The notes under the pieces were generated by a model. The model saw only the letters and a list, made by a program, of their open reading frames with translations. It was not told the DNA's origin and made no database searches. Positions 24,001 through 33,487 of a stretch of DNA of 64,000 bases are shown here, in pieces. This DNA is from Rhodanobacter spathiphylli B39. GTDB taxonomy: Bacteria; Pseudomonadota; Gammaproteobacteria; Xanthomonadales; Rhodanobacteraceae. The position numbers and the translations under genes are program-made. Numbering within the stretch: the first letter of the stretch is position 1; every line of letters begins with the position of its first letter. The stretch is from assembly GCF_000264295.1 (NCBI RefSeq), contig NZ_AJXT01000033.1, positions 17,429 through 81,428 on the forward strand, read 5' to 3'.

Positions 24001-25335
24001 TTACGCGGTGCCGCTTTCGGCAACCGGACAGCAGCGGTATTCCTGCGCCTTGTCCAGCAACTCGATCTGCCGCTGGAGCAACTGGTTCTGCAGGTCGAGC
24101 CGGACGATTTCGAGCTGGGTCTTCTTCTGCAGCTCGGGCTCGCAGATGTTGCAGTCGTCGAAGCAGCCCTTGACGATGACGCCGGCGGTCGGCAACGAGG
24201 TGTCACGCGTGTACTCGAACTGCGTGCGCGCATCGGCGGCGAACCCGCCGGTCCTGGGATCGAGCAGCTTGCGTTCGACCAGTTGCTTGTCCACCTCGGC
24301 CAGCGCGGCCTTGCGCACATCGTCCGGCAAGGGGGTCTGCACATTCACCGGCACCGAAAGTGCCACCAGGTTGAAGCGCGACTGCAGCGTCGCCGGGGCA
24401 GCGCCGGCCTGCGCTTGCAACGCCTCGCTTTGCAGCCCGCGGCTCTCGATATCGAGTCGCTTGGCATTCATCGCCGGCACTTCCTGCGGCATCACCGCCA
24501 CCGCACCCCTGGCGCGGATGGGGTTGGCCAGCAACGGCGCCGGCGCCACCGGATCAAGCACCCGACGCTCGATCGCCACCAGCTCGAACGACAGCGTCTC
24601 GATCTTGTTGATGCGGTAGAACAGGAAGGTCAGCGCGTGGCAGGCATTGGGATTGGCGAACTCGCGCGACGAGGCCTCGTACTGGTCCTCCGTCTCGCCC
24701 TGCTGATGGGCGCGCGTGGACACCTCGCCCACGGACATCGAGTGCGCCTTGCGCGTGGATTCCACCGACAGGTTGTCGGCCATGCGGGCCTGCGCCGAAT
24801 GCTGCTGGAGATATTCGAAGGTCGATTCGGCGTTGTGGCTGCCGTGGGCGTTGGCATCGGCGCTGGCGGACATGAAGCCGATCGAGCCGCTGGCGTCGCC
24901 GTGGAAATCCCACGATCCCTGGTCGGTGTTGCGCGTCGAACCATTGTCCTGGCTGTTCTGGTCCGACATGAACGAGCGCAGCGAAGACATGCGGTATTGC
25001 TCCTCCGACATCTGCTCGCTGCGGTAGCTGAGGTTCGACTCGCTGTCGAAGCTGAAGCGACTGCGCCGGTCGGTGGTGGCCAGCCTTACCTTCTCGCCCG
25101 GGAGCAAGGTGGTGGTGTAGACGACATCGCCCAGGGCCATGGGCCCGGAACAGCGCTTGAAGCGCGTATGCAGGATGACTTCGACGTTGACCTGCTGGCC
25201 GCTGCGCGTGCGTATCGTGGTGGGAAACAGCAGGCGACGACGCATGTCCATCACGTCGCACACCGGCTGGGTGTCGAGGTTCGGGCAGCAGGGAATGTCC
25301 TTGTACTTGGTCAACGGGGTGGCGGGGGTGGCCAT
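24001..25335 (-). CDS. Uncharacterised 444-aa Cys-rich coiled-coil protein, first gene of the sigma-54 operon
   Basis: No signal peptide. Cysteine pairs occur at both ends: KYKDIPCCPNLDTQPVCDVM near the start, CFDDCNICEPEL and YRCCPV near the end. ALGDVVYTTTLLPGEKVRLA followed by TTDRRSRFSFDSESNLSYRS is the most conserved-looking region. The middle (about 125-185) is Ser/Asn/Gly/Asp-rich. A long helix with heptads (KKTQLEIVRLDLQNQLLQRQ onward) precedes the last cysteines. AAGGAG lies before the ATG, and a -24/-12 promoter lies about 90 bases upstream. I recall similar unnamed proteins in distant bacteria next to cysteine proteases, but know no function. Confidence 0.75.
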   Translation of the reverse strand: MATPATPLTKYKDIPCCPNLDTQPVCDVMDMRRRLLFPTTIRTRSGQQVNVEVILHTRFKRCSGPMALGDVVYTTTLLPGEKVRLATTDRRSRFSFDSESNLSYRSEQMSEEQYRMSSLRSFMSDQNSQDNGSTRNTDQGSWDFHGDASGSIGFMSASADANAHGSHNAESTFEYLQQHSAQARMADNLSVESTRKAHSMSVGEVSTRAHQQGETEDQYEASSREFANPNACHALTFLFYRINKIETLSFELVAIERRVLDPVAPAPLLANPIRARGAVAVMPQEVPAMNAKRLDIESRGLQSEALQAQAGAAPATLQSRFNLVALSVPVNVQTPLPDDVRKAALAEVDKQLVERKLLDPRTGGFAADARTQFEYTRDTSLPTAGVIVKGCFDDCNICEPELQKKTQLEIVRLDLQNQLLQRQIELLDKAQEYRCCPVAESGTA

Positions 25336-25420
25336 GACGATCTCCTTTCGTTCCGGATGGCAGGTTCGCGTCGGAACACCGGCTGTTTCGCCGCCGGTTC
25401 CGTGCTCGAGGGGAAGCTAC

Positions 25421-25435
25421 GCAACGAACATGCCA
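25421..25435 (-). promoter_or_regulatory. Sigma-54 (-24/-12) promoter
   Basis: On the minus strand the sequence reads TGGCATG, four bases, TTGC. This matches the RpoN consensus TGGCAYG-N4-TTGCW in every conserved position except the final W (G here), with the strict GG-N10-GC spacing. Transcription would begin about 75 bases before the ATG of the 444-aa protein gene. The gene directly upstream on the same strand encodes a sigma-54 activator, which strongly supports the call. Confidence 0.8.
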
Positions 25436-25581
25436 ATGGCAGGAGGTCGCCAAACGGGCTGCCGCAACGGATCGGAGCCGTCGTGCCGGGACGACCGGGT
25501 CGGGATGAACCCGTTTCGACAACGCACCTGGGGAAAACTTGACCCGGGCAGGAATGCGAAGGTGCGCGCCGCGCGTGCCGC

Positions 25582-26583
<1,002 letters not shown>

Positions 26584-26724
26584 TCACCCAAAAGAACCCT
26601 GGCACGCCATGCCGGCATGCCGCGAAATCCCCCTGGTATCCATCATGGTCCGGCCCTGGCCCACGACCAGCGGCGACGATGCGACAAGCGGGCCGTTGCC
26701 GCTGCCGTCCCGGGAGGCCGTTGT

Positions 26725-26756
26725 CTGTAGTACCTGCGCCCTGGACGCTGTAGTAC
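26725..26756. repeat. Two 9-bp direct repeats upstream of the activator gene
   Basis: CTGTAGTAC occurs at 26725-26733 and again at 26748-26756, a period of 23 bases (about two helical turns). They lie between the TMEM175-like gene and the sigma-54 activator. A 12-bp palindrome CATGCCGGCATG lies closer to the activator at 26608-26619. Both could be protein-binding sites. Confidence 0.4.
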
Positions 26757-26829
26757 ATCGCCTTGTTCCGGCCTGGCCCCGGCAAACCGCCGCTGTCCTT
26801 GCCGTGTCGGGTGTTCAGCGCGGCCGGCG

Positions 26830-27462
26830 TCAGCTCCGATCGCGCCCACGCAAAACCCGCAACCGCTTGGCCGACAGCAGCGCCAGCGCCAGCAGGGTCA
26901 CCACCACCGACGCCCAGCGCAGATGTGCCTCGTGCAGGGCAAGCGCAGCGAAAATCAGCGCCCCGGCGAACAGTTCCAGCAGCCACTGGCGTGCCTTCTG
27001 CCGGGGCAGATCGGGCGCCAGCCCGGCAAGGAATGCGACATGCAGCCACAGCACCGCCATGCAGGCGTAGGTAGCGCCCAGCGCTATCCCGTAGACCAGC
27101 AGGCCCTGGCCCTGCTGAAAGCCCTCGAACACGAAGCGGATCACCACCGGCATCAGCGCCACCAGGCTGAGCAGCAGCAGGTTGATCGCCGTGCCCACCG
27201 GGTCGATGTCGCGCAGATGGGCCACGATGCGCCGATGGAAGGCCCACACCGTGCCGATCAGGAAGAAGCTCAGGAAATAGATCAGCAGGGGCGTCGCCCA
27301 GGCCTCCCACAGCGTTCTACCCGGCAACGCCTCGGGCTTGATCTCGATCGCCGACAGCGTGATGGCGATGGCGAACACGCCATCGGAAAGCATGACCAGT
27401 CGGTCCAGGTGACGCTGGCCGACGTGATGATCCGAAACCGCCTGCGTGACGCGATGATCCAT
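26830..27462 (-). CDS. TMEM175 (DUF1211) family membrane protein
   Basis: A 210-aa protein with about six TM helices. RLVMLSDGVFAIAITLSAIE is the family signature in the first helix, which forms the pore in TMEM175-type potassium channels. WATPLLIYFLSFFLIGTVWA and WAFHRRIVAHLRDID follow as in the family. AAGGAG precedes the ATG. It ends with a basic tail. Bacterial members conduct K+; activity here is inferred from family. It is divergent from the ferredoxin-NADP reductase gene. Confidence 0.88.
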   Translation of the reverse strand: MDHRVTQAVSDHHVGQRHLDRLVMLSDGVFAIAITLSAIEIKPEALPGRTLWEAWATPLLIYFLSFFLIGTVWAFHRRIVAHLRDIDPVGTAINLLLLSLVALMPVVIRFVFEGFQQGQGLLVYGIALGATYACMAVLWLHVAFLAGLAPDLPRQKARQWLLELFAGALIFAALALHEAHLRWASVVVTLLALALLSAKRLRVLRGRDRS

Positions 27463-27702
27463 CGTCTCCTTCCCCTTCGTTCGCCTGTGGCCGAATGCCG
27501 CATGATGCCGCAGATCACCGCGCGGGTCTGCGACAGGCAGGCGGTGGATCGCGTATCCTTGGCAGCCACGTCGCCGCGCTCATTCCGGCGCTCGCAAGGC
27601 ACCGTGGCCACACTGGCACCCTCCCCGCGAGTCCCCAGCTCCGCCTCGCCGGAGGGCCCGGCGCGCGACTCCCCGAACCAGCGACGACGCGAGACAACCG
27701 AC

Positions 27703-28479
27703 ATGGTGGCAATGGCAACCGAGCACGTGATCGACGTGCAGCACTGGAACGACAGCCTGTTCTCGTTCCGCACCACGCGCGATCCCGGCTTCCGCTTCGA
27801 CAGCGGCCAGTTCGTGATGATCGGCCTGGAAACGGACGGCCGTCCGCTGATGCGCGCGTACTCGATCGCCAGCGCCAGCTGGGAGGAGCACCTGGAGTTC
27901 TTCTCGATCAAGGTCGCCGACGGCCCACTGACCTCGCGCCTGCAGCACCTGAAGCCCGGCGATCCGCTGATCGTCACGCGCAAACCCACCGGCACCCTGG
28001 TGCTGACCGACCTCAAGCCCGGGAAGAACCTGTACCTGCTGGGCACCGGCACCGGGCTGGCGCCGTTCATGAGCATCATCCGCGACCCCGACACCTATGA
28101 GCGCTTCGACCGGATCGTGCTGGCCCACGGCGTGCGCCGGATCGAGGACCTTGCCTACGCGCACTATCTCGAACACGAGCTGCCGCAGCACGAATACCTG
28201 GGCGAGCTGGTGCGCGAGAAACTGATCTACTACCCCACCGTGACCCGCGAACCGTTCCGTCACCGCGGCCGCATCACCGACGCGATCGTCGATGGCGTGA
28301 TGAGCGAGGCGGTCGGCCTGCCGCCGCTGAACCCGGTCACCGACCGCGTGATGCTGTGCGGCAGTCCGGCGATGCTGGACGACCTGTGCGCCCTGCTCGA
28401 CGGCCGCGGCTTCCAGGCCTCGCCGCGCACCCGTGCGCCGGGCGACTACGTGATCGAGCGGGCCTTCGTGGAGAAGTAG
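27703..28479 (+). CDS. fpr: Ferredoxin-NADP(+) reductase
   Basis: FAD enzyme passing electrons between NADPH and ferredoxin or flavodoxin. A 258-aa protein of the usual bacterial Fpr length. FRFDSGQFVMIGL and LMRAYSIASASWEEHLEFF bind FAD, LGTGTGLAPFMSIIRDP is the NADP pyrophosphate site, VLAHGVRRIEDLAY and VMLCGSPAMLDD complete the NADP fold, and the protein ends YVIERAFVEK, the aromatic-containing tail. Two in-frame ATGs (27703, 27712) are possible; the open frame further upstream overlaps the divergent TMEM175 gene and is not coding. Such enzymes often aid oxidative-stress responses. Confidence 0.93.
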   Translation: MVAMATEHVIDVQHWNDSLFSFRTTRDPGFRFDSGQFVMIGLETDGRPLMRAYSIASASWEEHLEFFSIKVADGPLTSRLQHLKPGDPLIVTRKPTGTLVLTDLKPGKNLYLLGTGTGLAPFMSIIRDPDTYERFDRIVLAHGVRRIEDLAYAHYLEHELPQHEYLGELVREKLIYYPTVTREPFRHRGRITDAIVDGVMSEAVGLPPLNPVTDRVMLCGSPAMLDDLCALLDGRGFQASPRTRAPGDYVIERAFVEK

Positions 28480-28563
28480 CCGGGCGGGCGAGCGGTGGTG
28501 TTCCCGCCGCGCCGCCTTGTTTCTGCTTCAATGCAGGCATCGCCACGCGGGAAACACCAGCCG

Positions 28564-29046
28564 ATGGATATCGCCCTGTACGTGCTCGCCGCCCTGCTGA
28601 TCGTCGGCGGCCTCGCCGGGTCGGTGCTGCCGGCCCTGCCGGGCATCCCGATGGTTTTCGGCGGGATCTGGCTGGTCGCCGCCGTGGACGATTACCGGCA
28701 CCTGGGCCTGTGGTGGCTGCTGATCATCGGGGCGCTGGGCACGCTCGGCGTCATCGTCGACTTCATCGCCGGCACGCTGGGCGCCAAACGGGTCGGCGCC
28801 AGCCAACGCGCGTTGTGGGGCGCCACCATCGGCACCTTTGTCGGCATGTTCTTCGGCATCCCGGGCCTGCTGCTCGGGCCGTTCGCGGGCGCGCTGGTCG
28901 GCGAGCTCGCCTCCGGCACCAGCGTGCTGCGTTCGGCGCACGTGGGTGCGGCGACGTGGCTTGGACTGTTGCTGGGCACCCTGTTCAAGCTGGTGCTGTC
29001 GTTCCTGATGGTGGGCCTGTTCGGCCTGGCGATGCTGTTCGGCTGA
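28564..29046 (+). CDS. DUF456 family membrane protein
   Basis: A 160-aa hydrophobic protein with about five TM helices. It begins MDIALYVLAALLIVGGLAGS and contains LPALPGIPMVFGGIWLVA and the Gly-rich FFGIPGLLLGPFAGALVGEL, both typical of DUF456 (YqgC-like). No function is known for the family. It lies 84 bases after fpr on the same strand and is convergent with the hemolysin III gene. Confidence 0.85.
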   Translation: MDIALYVLAALLIVGGLAGSVLPALPGIPMVFGGIWLVAAVDDYRHLGLWWLLIIGALGTLGVIVDFIAGTLGAKRVGASQRALWGATIGTFVGMFFGIPGLLLGPFAGALVGELASGTSVLRSAHVGAATWLGLLLGTLFKLVLSFLMVGLFGLAMLFG

Positions 29047-29068
29047 ACCGCTCGGCGACGCGGCGGAC

Positions 29069-29737
29069 TCACACGGGCCCGTCGGGAATCACGTACAGCA
29101 GCACGGCGAGGAAGTGCAGCACGCTGCCGGCCAGCACGAACACATGCCACAGCGCGTGGTGATACGGCAGTCGTCGCCACAGGTAGAACGGCACGCCCAG
29201 GGTATAGGCCAGGCCGCCGGCCAGCAGCAGCGCGGTGCCGCCGCCCTGCAGGTGCTTGCTGAGCGGCTCGAAAGCCACCATGCCGATCCAGCCCATCCCC
29301 ACGTACAGCAACACCGCCAGCTTGTGGTAGCGCTTGAGCAAGCCGAGCTCGAGCGCGCTGCCCGCCAGGGCCAGCGTCCACACCGCGGCAAACAGGCTCC
29401 AGCCCCACACCCCGGGCAGCGCGATCAGGGTGAACGGGGTGTAGGTGCCGGCGATCAGCACATAGATCGCGATGTGATCGAGCGCGCGCAGCGTCGGCTT
29501 GGCGGCGACCAGGGGGATCGAGTGATACAGCGTGGAGGCGGTGTAGAGCAGCACCAGCGAGGTGCCGAACACCGCGCAGGCCACCACCGTCAACGCATTG
29601 CCATGCAGGGCCGCGAAGGCCACCAGGGTCGCCAGGCCGGCGATGCTCAGCACGATGCCCAGGCCGTGGATGATGCTGCTGGCAAGTTCGTCGCCGAAGC
29701 TGTAGCTCGGCATGGCGGTGCCGGACAAGGCGGTCAT
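29069..29737 (-). CDS. Hemolysin III / TrhA family membrane protein
   Basis: A 222-aa PAQR-family protein with seven predicted TM helices. Conserved metal-site motifs are visible: STLYHS in helix 2 region, LDHIAIYVLIAGTYTPF, and HALWHVFVLAGSVLHF near the C-terminus, with the Ser/His/Asp pattern of PAQR hydrolases. Bacterial members (YqfA/TrhA) influence membrane energetics and fatty-acid homeostasis; no haemolytic role should be assumed. CGGAG precedes the ATG. A shorter start (MPSYSFGDE) is possible. Confidence 0.9.
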   Translation of the reverse strand: MTALSGTAMPSYSFGDELASSIIHGLGIVLSIAGLATLVAFAALHGNALTVVACAVFGTSLVLLYTASTLYHSIPLVAAKPTLRALDHIAIYVLIAGTYTPFTLIALPGVWGWSLFAAVWTLALAGSALELGLLKRYHKLAVLLYVGMGWIGMVAFEPLSKHLQGGGTALLLAGGLAYTLGVPFYLWRRLPYHHALWHVFVLAGSVLHFLAVLLYVIPDGPV

Positions 29738-29827
29738 GGGTTTCTCCGGGGAACGCGGGGACGCGCAGCTCTACCTTAACCGCGCGCCCGCCTTGTGCAT
29801 ACCGCGGCGCATGGTCGCGCCGTCACA

Positions 29828-30262
29828 CTATTCGATGATGAAGGCACCGAAGGCCACGCCCAGGTTCCAGCCCTCGCCCTTGCCGCTGAGCGCCAGCGAG
29901 ACGCTGCCCTTGGTCAGCACCTGCGCAGCGGCGGATTTCGACGCGCCCGCATGTGCCTCGGCATCGGCATAGCTGCCCAGCACGTCGCGCACGCCGGTCA
30001 CGCCGCTGAACTTGCCGATGCCGTTGCTGATCTTCGTCTTGCCGAAGGTCAGGCCACCGCCCTTGGCCCGCAGCTTCACGTTGAGGCTCTGGCCGTTGCT
30101 GCAGCGGACCGTGCCGGTGCCCTTGGCGGTCTTGTAGAACACCGACCAGCCGGACAGCTGGAAAGTCATCTTGCACGAAATGTCGCCCGCCCGCGCCGGC
30201 GCACCCAGCATCAGTCCGCTGCACGCCAGCACGACCACGCCCGCCCATTTGATCACGTTCAT
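29828..30262 (-). CDS. Exported 144-aa protein of unknown function
   Basis: Signal peptide MNVIKWAGVVVLACSGLMLG, cleavage near APARAG. The mature protein is beta-rich with Gly/Lys: SCKMTFQLSGWSVFYKTAKG, VRCSNGQSLNVKLRAKGGGL and ending GEGWNLGVAFGAFIIE. Two cysteines may form a disulfide. GAGG lies eight bases before the ATG. It resembles small periplasmic proteins common in Xanthomonadales, but I know no named family. Its gene is divergent from the TonB gene; the ~290 bases between hold no visible consensus promoter. Confidence 0.65.
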   Translation of the reverse strand: MNVIKWAGVVVLACSGLMLGAPARAGDISCKMTFQLSGWSVFYKTAKGTGTVRCSNGQSLNVKLRAKGGGLTFGKTKISNGIGKFSGVTGVRDVLGSYADAEAHAGASKSAAAQVLTKGSVSLALSGKGEGWNLGVAFGAFIIE

Positions 30263-30552
30263 CCTGTTGCCTCGTCGCCTGCCGGCCGGTTGCCGTCGCC
30301 TGATTGTTGCAGGACAGCTGCGCGCTTCGCGAGCGCCAGTGTCCGCACGGCGGCGGGGACTGATGGTCGGGGGCGCAGCCGCAGAAAAAATCCCCGGCGG
30401 ACGACCGCACCCGGCAAACCCGCATTTGGCCATCCAGACGTCCTGTTGCGCAAGTGCGGTTTGGCGGCATAGGCTCGGGTCGCGGCAGCACGATCCCCCT
30501 GCTCACGCAGCGTGACCGCCGCAACATCCCCACCGATGTCAGGAGGTTGACC

Positions 30553-31221
30553 ATGTCTCCCGCAAGCCTGGCTGTTGCTCACCGTACCCATCCCGACCCC
30601 GCGCGCATCGCGGCCATCAGCGCCGCCATCGCACTCAACCTGGCGGTGATCATGATCGCGACGAGGCCTTCGGGCCCGGCGTTCTTCCACGCGATCCAGC
30701 GGCTCAACCCGATACCCACGATCAGCTTCATTCCGCCACCGGAGCCGGTGATACCGCCACCACCGGTCGAGGTGCTGCCGCTGCCGCATCCACCCGTGGC
30801 GCCACCGGTGGTCCACCACCTGACGCCGATCAGCCCGCCGGTGGCGACACCCGTCGCCGACGGCAACGTGCCGGTGGCGCCGGTCACCACGCCCACCCTG
30901 CTGCCGGCGGGCACGACCACCGGACCCGCGGTGGACACCGCACCGGTCGAAGCCAGCCTGGCCTATCGTTCGGCCCCGCTGCACTTCCCCACCCGCGCGT
31001 TGCAGCAACGCATGCACGGCACCGTGCTGCTGCGCGTGCTGGTGGATGAGACCGGCAAACCGGTGCAGGTGACGGTGGAGCGCGGCAGTGGTTACCTGCT
31101 GCTGGATCGCAGCGCCATCCAGCAGGTGCTGGACGGCTGGCGCTTCCAGCCCGCCATGGTCGACGGACGGGCGGTGCGTGCGCTGGCGCGGGTGCCGGTG
31201 ACGTTCAATCTGCGCGAATGA
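30553..31221 (+). CDS. TonB-family energy transducer
   Basis: A 222-aa protein. An N-terminal TM helix (IAAISAAIALNLAVIMIA) is followed by a Pro-rich periplasmic spacer (FIPPPEPVIPPPPVEVLPLP and on) and a C-terminal TonB domain from about residue 135: YRSAPLHFPTRALQQRMHGT, VLLRVLVDETGKPVQVTVER, and VLDGWRFQPAMVDGRAV. AGGAGG stands six bases before the ATG, a near-ideal site. There are no exbB/exbD genes beside it. It could energise the TonB-dependent receptor 2.3 kb away, but that is only a positional guess. Confidence 0.88.
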   Translation: MSPASLAVAHRTHPDPARIAAISAAIALNLAVIMIATRPSGPAFFHAIQRLNPIPTISFIPPPEPVIPPPPVEVLPLPHPPVAPPVVHHLTPISPPVATPVADGNVPVAPVTTPTLLPAGTTTGPAVDTAPVEASLAYRSAPLHFPTRALQQRMHGTVLLRVLVDETGKPVQVTVERGSGYLLLDRSAIQQVLDGWRFQPAMVDGRAVRALARVPVTFNLRE

Positions 31222-31222
31222 A

Positions 31223-31243
31223 GGGCGCCGCGACACGGCGCCC
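31223..31243 (+). terminator. Hairpin after the TonB gene
   Basis: Perfect 8-bp stem GGGCGCCG / CGGCGCCC with a 5-base loop, starting one base after the stop codon. It lacks a T run, so termination strength is uncertain. Confidence 0.5.
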
Positions 31244-31353
31244 GGGCCGTTCCGGCGGCACGCCGGGCGCCGTCGTCACGGCTGTCCAGCTCAACAACCT
31301 GTTAACGATGCGCATGATCCACTTGCGTCCATTCACCCTGCCAGGTTCCACGC

Positions 31354-31926
31354 ATGGGCACGCATCGACACCTCCTGAAAACCCTGCGCAGCATCGCGAT
31401 CGAACACGCCGGCTCCGCCCAACCCGACCTTGCCTCGATGGCCCGCGAACTGGGCCGCGTGGTGCACCAGGACGCCTCGTCCATCGCCACCCGGCTGGCC
31501 TCGCTGCGGCGGCGGCAGCGCGGCTTCGAGCAGATCCTGCTGACCCGGCGCAACAAGCCGCCACTGAGCCTGTGGATCGTCGCCTGGCCGGCGAACCACG
31601 TTTCCCCGCTGCGCGAACATGGCGCGTGGGGGCTGGAGATGGCCCTGGTCGGCGCACTGGAAGTGCAATCCTGCCGGCGCGAAGCCGCCTCGAACGAACT
31701 GACGGTGCAGGATCGCCAATGGCTTGGCCCGGGTGACGGCGCCTGGTTCGACGGCGAGGCCCGCCAGCTGCGCCGCTGCCGCAACCTGTCGCGCTACGAG
31801 ACAGCCCTTTCGCTACACGTCTACGGCGATGACATGGCCGACTACGCCACGGCCGGGCGGGTCGGGCCGGCCGGGCAGCTGATGGTCGCGCCACGCCGCA
31901 TCACCGCCAGCCGCATGCACGGCTGA
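31354..31926 (+). CDS. Cysteine-dioxygenase-like cupin with degenerate metal site
   Basis: A 190-aa protein. The region PPLSLWIVAWPANHVSPLRE through HVYGDD follows the layout of type I cysteine dioxygenase: W-P-x-x-x-x-S-P before the first metal motif and SLHVYGDDM at the last strands. In true enzymes two His (HxH) follow the SP, and another His precedes the final strands. Here the first motif reads SPLREHG and the second RRCRNLSRYE, so at least two ligands appear lost. It lies 25 bases upstream of the FAD/NAD(P)-binding gene. It may have lost catalysis or bind another ligand. Confidence 0.6.
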   Translation: MGTHRHLLKTLRSIAIEHAGSAQPDLASMARELGRVVHQDASSIATRLASLRRRQRGFEQILLTRRNKPPLSLWIVAWPANHVSPLREHGAWGLEMALVGALEVQSCRREAASNELTVQDRQWLGPGDGAWFDGEARQLRRCRNLSRYETALSLHVYGDDMADYATAGRVGPAGQLMVAPRRITASRMHG

Positions 31927-31951
31927 TCTGCAACCCGACGAAAGAAGCGCC

Positions 31952-33316
31952 ATGTTTCGACGCCTTGCCATCATCGGCGGTGGTGCCGCGGCCGCCAGTT
32001 TGCTCAGCGAACTGCTGGAACGCGACGCCACCCCGCCCTTGCAACTGGACTGGTTCACCGGCGGTGGCCATCCCGCCCGCGGCGTGGCGTACGCCACCAC
32101 GTCCGAGCAGCACCTGCTGAACGTGCGGGCGGCATCGATGAGCATGTTCGCCGGCAAGCCGCGCGGTTTCCTCGACTTCGTGCAGCGCAGCGATCCGGCC
32201 GTCAACGGCACCGACTTCCTGCCGCGCCGACTGTACGGTGACTACCTCGAGGCCGAGGTGGCGAGGGCGCTGAAGCAGGGCCGGGCACGCGGCCATCACG
32301 TCAACCTGATTCCCATCGCGGTGGATGCGCTGGTGCCGGAAACCGATGGCGTCACCGTGATCCATGGCGAGGAAAGCCATCACGTCGACGCGGCCGTGCT
32401 GGCCATTGGCGCGCTGCCGCCGCAGCCGCTGGGCGTGGTGGGCGAAGCGGCGCTGGCCAGCGGGCGCTACGTCGTCGATCCATGGCGCCTGCTGGCCGCC
32501 GCCGAGCAGATACAGCCGCCGCGCAAGGTGGTGCTGGTGGGACTGGGGCTGACCGCCGTCGATGTGGTGCTGGAACTGTCCGCGCGCTGGCCGCAGGCCG
32601 GGTTCGTCGGCCTGTCCCGGCACGGCCGCTTTCCCGAAGCTCACCTGCGCAACGCGGCATTGCCCGTCGACGATGGTGCCGGGCTGGTCGAGGCGATGCG
32701 CGATGCGCCGGAAATCCGCCAGTGGACACGCCTGCTGCGCGAGGCCATCGGCCAGCCCGGCATCGAATGGCGGGCCGTGGTGGACAGCCTGCGCCCGCAC
32801 CTCTCCGGCCTGTGGGCCGAACTTCCGCTGGAGCAGCGCTCGCGTTTCATGCGGCACGCCCGGTGGGCGTGGGAGCGCGCGCGTCATCGCATGGCGCCGG
32901 CAGTCCACGACGCGGTTGATGCCCTGGAGCGCAGCGGCCGGCTGCAGCGTCGATGCGGGCGGCTGCGCGCGGTGGAGGTCGATGGCGCCTCGCTGCGACT
33001 GACCCTGGCCCACGCCGGCGTCGTCGAGACGCTGGACGCCGACCTGGTGATCCAGACGGTCGGGCTGGAGACGGACCTGCGACGCAGCGATCATCGACTG
33101 ATCAGCCAGTTGCTCACCAACGCCCACATCGAGGCCGATCCGCTGGGCCTGGGCGTGATCGCCGACCGCAACGGCCACCTGCATCACGCAGGCCAGCCCT
33201 GGCCCCATCTGTTCGCGATCGGCAGCCTGTTGCGCGGCACCCTGTGGGAATCCACCGCGATGCCGGAAATCCGCCAGCAGGCACGTCAGCTGGCCGACCG
33301 GTTGCTGGACGGCTGA
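31952..33316 (+). CDS. FAD/NAD(P)-binding protein (YdhS/HcaD-like)
   Basis: A 454-aa putative oxidoreductase. RRLAIIGGGAAAASLLSELL is an N-terminal Rossmann motif of the FAD_NAD(P)_binding_9 type. GGHPARGVAYATTSEQHLLNVRA matches the family's YaT-x-x-x-x-HLLNV segment, and VVLVGLGLTAVDVVLEL is the second dinucleotide motif. PHLFAIGSLLRGTLWESTAMPE near the end is also typical. Proteins of this family often sit beside a cysteine-dioxygenase-like cupin, as here (25-base gap). Substrate unknown. Confidence 0.85.
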   Translation: MFRRLAIIGGGAAAASLLSELLERDATPPLQLDWFTGGGHPARGVAYATTSEQHLLNVRAASMSMFAGKPRGFLDFVQRSDPAVNGTDFLPRRLYGDYLEAEVARALKQGRARGHHVNLIPIAVDALVPETDGVTVIHGEESHHVDAAVLAIGALPPQPLGVVGEAALASGRYVVDPWRLLAAAEQIQPPRKVVLVGLGLTAVDVVLELSARWPQAGFVGLSRHGRFPEAHLRNAALPVDDGAGLVEAMRDAPEIRQWTRLLREAIGQPGIEWRAVVDSLRPHLSGLWAELPLEQRSRFMRHARWAWERARHRMAPAVHDAVDALERSGRLQRRCGRLRAVEVDGASLRLTLAHAGVVETLDADLVIQTVGLETDLRRSDHRLISQLLTNAHIEADPLGLGVIADRNGHLHHAGQPWPHLFAIGSLLRGTLWESTAMPEIRQQARQLADRLLDG

Positions 33317-33487
33317 AATCCCGTGGGCCCGGCGATCCTTGCCCGAAACGCCGGCGTCGGCGCGGACCCTCCGTGATGGTGCCAGCGAAAAGGGAGCCGT
33401 CGGCGACGCCGGCGGCTCAAGCGGGGAAACGGGTCCGGATCTGGCGGGCGCAGCAACCCGTCGCCGGGTTGCCGCCGCCCGTGCACG

